64,000 nt of DNA from positions 224,146-288,145 of the forward strand of contig NZ_NEGB01000005.1 of the NCBI RefSeq assembly GCF_002135235.1. Direction: 5' to 3'. The translations under genes and the position numbers were made by a program. Shown piece by piece: positions 57,876-64,000 of the stretch (positions within the stretch are counted from its first letter, which is position 1; each line of letters opens with the position of its first letter). The notes below the pieces were generated by a model, which ran no database searches, had not been told where the DNA came from, and saw only the letters and a program-made list of their open reading frames with translations. The DNA is from Acinetobacter silvestris (lineage in GTDB: Bacteria > Pseudomonadota > Gammaproteobacteria > Pseudomonadales > Moraxellaceae).

Positions 57876-58565
57876 TTAATCGTATATCCCCTGACGAATC
57901 TGCAAATCTAAGCTACTTAACCGTTCAGGTGTACCCACATCCACCCATGCAGTCTGCATTTTAGTAGCAGATACTTTTTCCTCAGCCATTGCTAATTTCA
58001 GCAAAGGCGCCAATGGTCGCTTGCCACCTTCCAAACCAGCAAACATTTTAGGATCAATCACAGCCAAACCACTGTAGGTTAAATTTTCACCCTGTCGATT
58101 TTGCTCAAAAGTATAAGCACGACTATCTACAAGGGTAAAATCGCCCTTAGGATGCTGCTCAGGATTGGTCACTAAAACCAAATGTACCAAGTCATCTTTG
58201 AGCTGAACATCCAACAACTCCGCAAAGTCAAATGTTGTCCAAACATCACCATTCACAAGAATAAAAGGCTCATCACCCAATAAAGGCAACGCATTGATAA
58301 TTCCACCCGCAGTTTCCAGACCTTCATCTTCACGTGTCCACCGAATATTCACGCCAAATTGAGTTCCATCTCCGAGCGTGCCAATCAATATATCGGCCAA
58401 CCATGCAGAGTTAATGATAATATCAGTCACACCAATTTTTTTTAATTTTTCGATATGCCAAACAATCAATGCTTTGCCACCGACTTCAAGCAATGGCTTA
58501 GGCTTATATAAGGTGAGTGGACGCATACGATTACCCAAACCCGCTGCTAAAATCATAGCCTTCAT
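57876..58565 (-). CDS. murU: N-acetylmuramate alpha-1-phosphate uridylyltransferase
   Basis: MurU makes UDP-MurNAc from MurNAc-1-phosphate in the cell-wall recycling bypass that avoids de novo MurA and so gives fosfomycin tolerance. The 229-residue nucleotidyltransferase has LAAGLGNRMRPLT near residue 6, KPKPLLEVGGKAL, and LVNGDVWTTFDF for metal binding. It overlaps amgK as TAATG, the same pair known from Pseudomonas, next to lptD. Confidence 0.92.
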   Translation of the reverse strand: MKAMILAAGLGNRMRPLTLYKPKPLLEVGGKALIVWHIEKLKKIGVTDIIINSAWLADILIGTLGDGTQFGVNIRWTREDEGLETAGGIINALPLLGDEPFILVNGDVWTTFDFAELLDVQLKDDLVHLVLVTNPEQHPKGDFTLVDSRAYTFEQNRQGENLTYSGLAVIDPKMFAGLEGGKRPLAPLLKLAMAEEKVSATKMQTAWVDVGTPERLSSLDLQIRQGIYD

Positions 58566-59578
58566 TATGCAAGCACCTCATACGTGCCATATTTTTCTTC
58601 AAATTTTGGCATAACTCGTTGTTGCACAAATTGCATAAACGGCTTTAATTCCGCATAAGGTTTACTCTCTTCAAGCAAATACCACATCACACGTGGCAGA
58701 TCCTTCAAATAGCCTGACTTACCATCACGCTCAAATAAACGTACAAAAATGCCTAAAATTTTAATATGACGCTGAATCGCCATCAAATCTGCATCACGTT
58801 TAAATTGTTCAAAATCACGCTCTTGTTGCGCAGATGCTGGCAATAAGTCATAAAATGTTTTAAACCATTGATAAACACGATCTGCATTCCACTGTACATA
58901 AGCATCTCGCGTTATCGAGATCAAATCATAGGTATCCGCACCAATGACTGCATCTTGAAAATCAATCACGCCTTGTTCTGTCTCATTTTCTAAGATCATT
59001 AAGTTACGGCTATGAAAATCACGATGCACAATCACTTGTGGTTGTGCCAAAGCAGCATTGGCCAAAATTGCAAATGTACGCTTAATTAATGCTTGCTCTT
59101 CTTTTGTTGGTTCAATCTTTAAGGATGGTAAAAGCCAAGCGGTTAATAGCTCCATTTCTGTTATCAGCTTTTCATAAGAATAGTCAGGGAAATGCCCCAC
59201 ACCATCAATCGATTGCAATTGAATCAACTGTTGGAAACTTTGCGCATAATGACTATCTACAGTTTGATCATTTAACTGTGTAGATAACAATATATCGCCA
59301 AAATCTTCTAATAATAAAAAACCTTGCACTAAATCCTTAGCAATTATATGGGGTACCCGCACCCCATTTTGATCAAAGAACTCATCAATCGCCACAAAAG
59401 GACCACATTCTTCCACTAAAGGGGGTGCATCCATGAGCATAAATGTTTTATTATTCAGAGTAATTCGTGCATAACGACGGAAACTCGCATCGCCAGCTAA
59501 AAAGTGAATTTGAAATTGATCTGATTTGAGTACAGATGTAAGCCAAGTTTGTATGGTTTGTTCACGTTGTGTATTCAT
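58565..59578 (-). CDS. amgK: N-acetylmuramate/N-acetylglucosamine 1-kinase
   Basis: AmgK phosphorylates MurNAc or GlcNAc at the anomeric position, feeding MurU. The 337-residue aminoglycoside-phosphotransferase fold protein shows the catalytic loop VIVHRDFHSRNLMI near residue 200 and the metal-binding VIDFQDAVIGADTYDL. I use ATG 59578 (MNTQREQTI) and not the TTG two codons upstream. It is divergent from lptD across 119 bases. Confidence 0.92.
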   Translation of the reverse strand: MNTQREQTIQTWLTSVLKSDQFQIHFLAGDASFRRYARITLNNKTFMLMDAPPLVEECGPFVAIDEFFDQNGVRVPHIIAKDLVQGFLLLEDFGDILLSTQLNDQTVDSHYAQSFQQLIQLQSIDGVGHFPDYSYEKLITEMELLTAWLLPSLKIEPTKEEQALIKRTFAILANAALAQPQVIVHRDFHSRNLMILENETEQGVIDFQDAVIGADTYDLISITRDAYVQWNADRVYQWFKTFYDLLPASAQQERDFEQFKRDADLMAIQRHIKILGIFVRLFERDGKSGYLKDLPRVMWYLLEESKPYAELKPFMQFVQQRVMPKFEEKYGTYEVLA

Positions 59579-59697
59579 TTGCAATTAAATCTAATTCAGG
59601 CTGCATTTTGAACCACCAAGTGTAGCTACTTATCAACTTTTTCTCTATGATGCGATAATAATTAATTGCGATTTGCATACTTGGTTAATGAGACAAA

Positions 59698-62136
59698 ATG
59701 AAGCATCAGTTTAAATTTAATCCTTTAGCGACTGCTATTTTGACCCTTCTTTGCGGAAGTTCTGTATCAAGCTATGCTGAATCTACAAAAACAGTTTCTA
59801 ATGTTAATAATCAGCAGTTAAAAGCAACGATAAAAGAAAGCTTTCCCGGTCAAAATTTCTTTGAGCAATATTATGTAGACAAACATTCTGCGCCAGCTCA
59901 AGTGCGCGATGTTCAATCTGCAAGCAATCGCTTTTGTGAAGGCGTCTGGGTGACACCCTTTAATGCCGAGACCAAAGCAGCCTCAGCTCAAGATGGCACT
60001 TCAGTCATTACTGCTGATCATGGCTATTTCAACCCTAATGGCGATTCAGTTTTATCTGGTGATGTTGTGATTGACCAAGATGGTCGCATGATTCGTGCAG
60101 ATGAGATCACCATTGATAAAACCCAAACCTTCGCTAATGCCAATGGCAATGTACAAATGGCACAAGGCGGTTTAATCGCACAAAGTGACCGCATCAATTA
60201 CAATCTAAAAAATGAAACTGGTGATTTAAGCAATAGTTTTTATATTTCTGAAGCAACCCATGCACATGGCCATGCTGCTAAAATTTCAAGAACTTCACCT
60301 ACTGTCGTTGTCCTTGATGATGCAAGTTATACCACTTGCCCACCGGATGAAACACCGACTTGGAAAATTCAAGCCAAAAAGATTGAGATTAATCAAGATA
60401 CTGGTCGCGGCGTAACACGGGGTACCAAGCTTTACATTAAAGATACTCCCGTAATTGCTGTACCCTACTTTAACTTTCCAATTGACGACCGACGTGCAAC
60501 TGGTATTTTAAATCCAAGCTTTGGATTTTCGAATGACGGTGGTTTTGAACTAGCAATTCCTGTCTATTTAAACTTAGCACCAAACTATGATGCAACGCTT
60601 ACGCCACGCATTATTACTGACCGCGGTCTGATGGCTCAAGGTGAGTTTCGCTATCTTACTCAAAATTTTGGTAAAGGCAGTATCTGGGGAAGTGACTTAC
60701 CCTCGGACAATAGATACAACAATAAAGATCGCAAAGACTTACACGTTTTACATGATTGGCAAATCGACAAACAATGGTCTACAAATCTTGAATACAATTA
60801 TGTTTCCGATAAAGACTTTTTTGCAGATCTAGATAGCAATCCTAACACCCGAACTGAACTTAACCAGCGTCGTGCTTGGGCGTTTAATTATGGACATGGT
60901 ATTCCTGGTTTAAGTGCTCAATTTAAAGTGGAAGACTTCCAAACTTTAGATAAAACCATTCCAGATATCGACAAACCTTATGCACGTTTACCCCAATTAC
61001 TGGTGAATTACGTGGGTGGCAATCCACAAGGCTTTGAGTATGAATTTAACAATGATAGCACTTATTTTAAAAAATCTATCAATGACTCAACGGTAGACAA
61101 CCAACCTAGTGGTACACGTTTATACAATCAATTCGCAACCCGATATAACTTCCGCAATCCTTGGGGTTATGCAATTCCAGAAATGTCTGTTCGTAGCTTA
61201 AATACATTCTACGACCAAGAAACGATTGCAAATAGTAATTCAAGTTCTGACACCAAAAATAAATCTGTTGTCGTCCCTCAATTTACTTTAGATACAGGTC
61301 TTACTTTTGAAAAAGAAGGTAAATACCTACAAACACTTTCGCCTCGCGCTTTCTATGCCTATGCGCCGTATAAAAATCAAAATGACTATCCAAACTTTGA
61401 TTCCACGACTGCATCAATTAGCTATGACCAGCTATTTAACCCTTACCGCTTCTATGGACATGATCGTCTAGATGACAACAATTTTGCATCTTTAGGATTA
61501 AGTTATAGCTTGTTTGATCCAGTAGGCTTAGAACGTTTACGTGCTAGTATCGGCCAAAGTTATTATTTTGACGATCGTAGAGTTACACTTAATAGAAGTG
61601 ATGCGATTGATACTGAAAAAAGAACAGGCCCAGTATTAAGCCTTTCAAGTCAGTTATCTCAAAATTTCACCATCAGCACCAACTCAGCTTGGATGTCTAA
61701 TGGTGAGAATGCTCAACGAGATTTCCAAGTTTATTATACTGGTGCAAAAGGCAACCTATATAATCTTGGATATTTCCACAGAAATTTCTTACCTGACCGT
61801 CAAGATGCTTATGATCAAGCAGTTGCATCATTTATACAGCCGGTAAAAGACAATTGGCGTATTATGGGCCACGTTCAATACGATATAGAGAATCATGTTG
61901 CTCGTGAATATCTATTGGGTGTGAACTATGAATCTTGTTGTTGGGGTGTTTCGGTCTATGGTCGTTCATATTTTAACGATCTAGACAATGTTAACGATCC
62001 TAATGTAAAACCTAAACGTGCAGTAATGGCCGAATTCACATTAAAAGGATTAGGTGGATTAAACAATAAACTTAGCTCATTACTCGAAAACCGTATTTTA
62101 GGATTCGATAAAGTTAATCAATCTTGGACACATTAA
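59698..62136 (+). CDS. lptD: LPS-assembly protein LptD
   Basis: LptD with LptE inserts LPS in the outer-membrane outer leaflet. The 812-residue precursor has a signal peptide (cleaved near SSYAES) and a jelly-roll LptA-like domain (residues 105-250, GYFNPNGDSVLSGDVVIDQ), then a beta-barrel. Four mature Cys form the needed disulfides: FCEGVW, YTTCPPD and the pair in YESCCWG. The stop overlaps the surA ATG (TAATG). Confidence 0.95.
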   Translation: MKHQFKFNPLATAILTLLCGSSVSSYAESTKTVSNVNNQQLKATIKESFPGQNFFEQYYVDKHSAPAQVRDVQSASNRFCEGVWVTPFNAETKAASAQDGTSVITADHGYFNPNGDSVLSGDVVIDQDGRMIRADEITIDKTQTFANANGNVQMAQGGLIAQSDRINYNLKNETGDLSNSFYISEATHAHGHAAKISRTSPTVVVLDDASYTTCPPDETPTWKIQAKKIEINQDTGRGVTRGTKLYIKDTPVIAVPYFNFPIDDRRATGILNPSFGFSNDGGFELAIPVYLNLAPNYDATLTPRIITDRGLMAQGEFRYLTQNFGKGSIWGSDLPSDNRYNNKDRKDLHVLHDWQIDKQWSTNLEYNYVSDKDFFADLDSNPNTRTELNQRRAWAFNYGHGIPGLSAQFKVEDFQTLDKTIPDIDKPYARLPQLLVNYVGGNPQGFEYEFNNDSTYFKKSINDSTVDNQPSGTRLYNQFATRYNFRNPWGYAIPEMSVRSLNTFYDQETIANSNSSSDTKNKSVVVPQFTLDTGLTFEKEGKYLQTLSPRAFYAYAPYKNQNDYPNFDSTTASISYDQLFNPYRFYGHDRLDDNNFASLGLSYSLFDPVGLERLRASIGQSYYFDDRRVTLNRSDAIDTEKRTGPVLSLSSQLSQNFTISTNSAWMSNGENAQRDFQVYYTGAKGNLYNLGYFHRNFLPDRQDAYDQAVASFIQPVKDNWRIMGHVQYDIENHVAREYLLGVNYESCCWGVSVYGRSYFNDLDNVNDPNVKPKRAVMAEFTLKGLGGLNNKLSSLLENRILGFDKVNQSWTH

Positions 62137-63452
62137 TGAAGACGCAAAATTTTAAAAACCTCTTTAAAGCAACAGCACTCACCCTACTCATTTCTTCATC
62201 AATGCTTGCAATTGCAGCACCAAGCGATCAGGTCATTGCAGTCGTTGGAAACAGTGCTATTTTAAAAAGTGATTTAGATCAAGGCGTCGCAGAAGCTACA
62301 CATCAACTGCAAGCTCAAAAAAAAGCTATTCCACCTCAACAATTTTTAGAAAAACAAATTTTAAACCAACTTATTTTACAAAATGCTCAGCTTGAACAAG
62401 TAAAGCGTTATGGTTTAAAAAATGATGAAAAAACCTTAAATGAGGCTGTACTAAAAGTTGCAAGTCAATCAGGTACGAAAAGCTTAGAAGCTTTTCAACA
62501 AAAGCTTGATGCTGTAGCACCTGGCACCTATGAAATTTTACGTAATCGCATTTCAGATGATTTATTAATTCAACGCTTACGCCAACAACAAGTTATGTCG
62601 CGTATCAAAATCACTGACCAAGATGTTGAAAATTTTCTAAAATCACCTGAAGGCCAAGCCGCAGTAGGCAGCCAAGTACATGTTGTACATATGCGAATTT
62701 CAGGTACGGGTTCAGCCGATGAACTCAATGCTGTTGCACAAAAAATTAGAAATGAACTAAACAACTCCACTGATGTCAAAACCATTGAAAAGAAATATTC
62801 TACAGATACGGTAAAAGTAGATGGCGCCGATATGGGATTCCGTCCATTGTCTGAAATTCCAGCGGAACTTTCTGCGCGGGTGAGCATTTTAAGATCGGGG
62901 CAAACGACTGATCTCATTCAAGCAAAAGATGGTATTCACATTTTAAAATTAATTGATCGCAAAAGTAATGACCAACGTGCTTTAGTCCCTCAATACCATA
63001 CTCGTCACATTTTAATTAAAACTTCAGAAGTTGTTAGCCCTGAAAATGCGAAACAAATGATTGATAGTATTTACAATCGAATTAAAGCAGGTGAAAGTTT
63101 TGCAACACTGGCTGCAACTTACTCAAATGACCCTGGATCCGCTCGTGATAGTGGTAGTCTAGGTTGGGTGAACCCAGGTATGATGGTGCCTGAGTTCGAT
63201 AAAATCATGCAAAGTGCGACAGTTAATCAAGTGTCTGCACCCTTCGAAACTCAGTTCGGCTGGCATATTCTGGAAGTAACCGAGACTCGTAAACAAGATA
63301 TGACCAGTGAATATCAAAAACGTATGGCTCGTCAAATTTTAGGCGAACGTCAGTTTGATTCAGAACTAGATAGCTGGTTAAGAGAATTGCGTGCAAGCAC
63401 ATATGTTGAAATAAAAGACCCAAGCCTTGATAACAAAGTAAAACCACAGTAA
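62136..63452 (+). CDS. surA: Periplasmic chaperone / peptidyl-prolyl isomerase SurA
   Basis: SurA escorts outer-membrane proteins, including LptD, through the periplasm. The 438-residue precursor has a signal peptide to about residue 28 (MLAIAAPS), an N-terminal SurA chaperone domain, then two parvulin domains. The first (VHVVHMRISG) is degenerate. The second (YHTRHILIKT, YSNDPGSARDSGSLGWVNPG) is intact. Start ATG overlaps the lptD stop. pdxA does not follow, unlike in enterics. Confidence 0.94.
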   Translation: MKTQNFKNLFKATALTLLISSSMLAIAAPSDQVIAVVGNSAILKSDLDQGVAEATHQLQAQKKAIPPQQFLEKQILNQLILQNAQLEQVKRYGLKNDEKTLNEAVLKVASQSGTKSLEAFQQKLDAVAPGTYEILRNRISDDLLIQRLRQQQVMSRIKITDQDVENFLKSPEGQAAVGSQVHVVHMRISGTGSADELNAVAQKIRNELNNSTDVKTIEKKYSTDTVKVDGADMGFRPLSEIPAELSARVSILRSGQTTDLIQAKDGIHILKLIDRKSNDQRALVPQYHTRHILIKTSEVVSPENAKQMIDSIYNRIKAGESFATLAATYSNDPGSARDSGSLGWVNPGMMVPEFDKIMQSATVNQVSAPFETQFGWHILEVTETRKQDMTSEYQKRMARQILGERQFDSELDSWLRELRASTYVEIKDPSLDNKVKPQ

Positions 63453-63503
63453 TACTAAAATTTGAGAATGAACATCTTCTCAAATCAGGGCTTGATTTTA
63501 TAA

Positions 63504-63543
63504 AAACCAAACCGAGTTATTGCATAACTCGGTTTGGTTTTTA
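63504..63543 (+). terminator. Rho-independent terminator of lptD-surA
   Basis: A 17-base stem begins AAAACCAAACCGAGTTA, with a 5-base TTGCA loop and T-tail. It lies 52 bases after surA. Confidence 0.92.
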
Positions 63544-63773
63544 TAACTTTATTTTCTATTCACAATAAACAAACTAAAGAGATACTAATTACAAGACCTT
63601 GCAGCAACTAATGGATATCATTAGGCAGCCATAAATAACTCCTGTTAAAATAATCTATAGAGTCTCAAAACTTTAGCCTCACCAAATCATTAATATTAAT
63701 GATAAATTTCTAAAATCTATTCAACAGCATATTTCATATTTTACTTATCATATACTTCATTGGTAAAACACAT
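63544..63773. other. Gap between surA and hfq terminators
   Basis: AT-rich sequence between two converging terminators. I see no reading frame, repeat or RNA structure in it. Confidence 0.5.
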
Positions 63774-63803
63774 AAAAAAAGACGCTTTAAAGCGTCTTTT
63801 TTT
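63774..63803 (-). terminator. Rho-independent terminator of hfq
   Basis: GACGCTTTAAAGCGTC is a perfect palindrome with seven A before and seven T after, 11 bases from the hfq stop. It can act in both directions. Confidence 0.9.
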
Positions 63804-63813
63804 CAATCATCAA

Positions 63814-64000
63814 TTAACGATTATTTTCGTCTTCTTGACCATCTTCAAATTTTGTTTCGCCTTCGAAACCAGTATTTGATTGACCACCGAAGCCGCCTTG
63901 ACCACCGAAGCCACCTTGACCACCGAAGCCACCGCCTTGACCACCGAAGCCACCTTGACTACCGAAACCACCTTGACCACCGAAGCCACCTTGACTACCG
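63814..64000 (-). CDS. hfq: RNA chaperone Hfq, 3' part (glycine-rich C-terminal tail)
   Basis: Only the last 61 codons are in the window; the Sm core lies beyond the right edge. The visible part has GGFGGQ-type hexapeptides, then SNTGFEGETKFEDGQEDENNR ahead of the stop, an acidic end. Acinetobacter Hfq is known for a long Gly-rich tail with such repeats, unlike the 102-residue E. coli protein. Naming rests on this tail and needs the missing N-terminal core to confirm it. Confidence 0.8.
   Translation of the reverse strand, partial: GSQGGFGGQGGFGSQGGFGGQGGGFGGQGGFGGQGGFGGQSNTGFEGETKFEDGQEDENNR
63880..64000 (-). repeat. 18-bp tandem repeat coding GGFGGQ in hfq
   Basis: Read on the minus strand, the unit GGTGGCTTCGGTGGTCAA recurs with small changes for six units, running off the window. 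Two units carry Gly-to-Ser (GSQ) and one has an extra Gly codon. The pattern fits slipped-strand gain and loss of units. Confidence 0.85.

Noticed and set aside
63880..64000. Short regularly spaced repeat that could resemble a CRISPR array
   Set aside because: The repeats are contiguous, multiples of three, and encode GGFGGQ in an open frame; there are no unique spacers or cas genes.

Overview
The window is chromosomal DNA of an Acinetobacter species. It is AT-rich and gene-dense. The diagnostic features are a divergent aceI/aceR pair (chlorhexidine efflux), an Hfq protein with a long Gly/Phe/Gln-rich tail, pseudopilin genes gspHIJK, and the order amgK-murU / lptD-surA. The species cannot be fixed from sequence alone. 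I recognise no tRNA, rRNA, CRISPR array, prophage or defence island. Most of the window is core genome.

Layout. 1-5000 is a small variable stretch: a TetR-type regulator, an alpha/beta hydrolase, a DUF2233 periplasmic protein, an LRAT-type acyltransferase-fold protein, a decayed IS5/IS903-type element, and the remnant of an RND efflux adaptor (mdtA-like) cut off at the IS end. 5000-9000 holds glnS, ppiB, lpxH and a nitroreductase. 9000-15400 holds a membrane protein of unknown function, a beta-lactamase-fold hydrolase, and a divergent set of a MaoC hydratase and a long FabG4-type reductase facing a thiolase. That set matches the htdX-fabG4-fadA2 arrangement of mycobacteria. 15700-27100 holds aceI/aceR, tal, a LysE exporter, benE, map, brnQ, small membrane proteins, a hydrolase and a TerC-CBS protein. 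27600-38000 holds a MarR regulator, an RcnB-like protein, glcB, zapE, an AraC regulator divergent from a Baeyer-Villiger-type monooxygenase, lysO and pyrF.

38200-59600 is almost entirely transcribed leftward. The first block, in order of transcription, is queD-like, ung, an enoyl-CoA hydratase-family gene, tadA, an SRPBCC protein, cmk, rpsA, ihfB and lapA, with pyrF beyond. The second, longer block runs amgK-murU, rsmG-parA-parB, exbB-exbD-msbA-lpxK-kdsB, holB-pilZ-tatD, then a TetR regulator followed 9 bases later by gspH-I-J-K. It joins cell-wall recycling, chromosome partition, lipid A and Kdo synthesis/transport, replication and type II secretion pseudopilins. Rightward from 59698, lptD and surA (overlapping TAATG) add outer-membrane LPS insertion and porin chaperoning. 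The right edge holds the 3' end of hfq.

No clearly new multigene system is visible. The points most worth checking are: the 82-residue Ser/Thr/Lys/Arg-rich extension of the thiolase with a second well-placed start; the interlaced inverted repeats between fabG4 and the thiolase; a degenerate parS-like site inside exbB close to parAB; the TetR gene joined to gspHIJK; and the IS-linked loss of an RND efflux locus.
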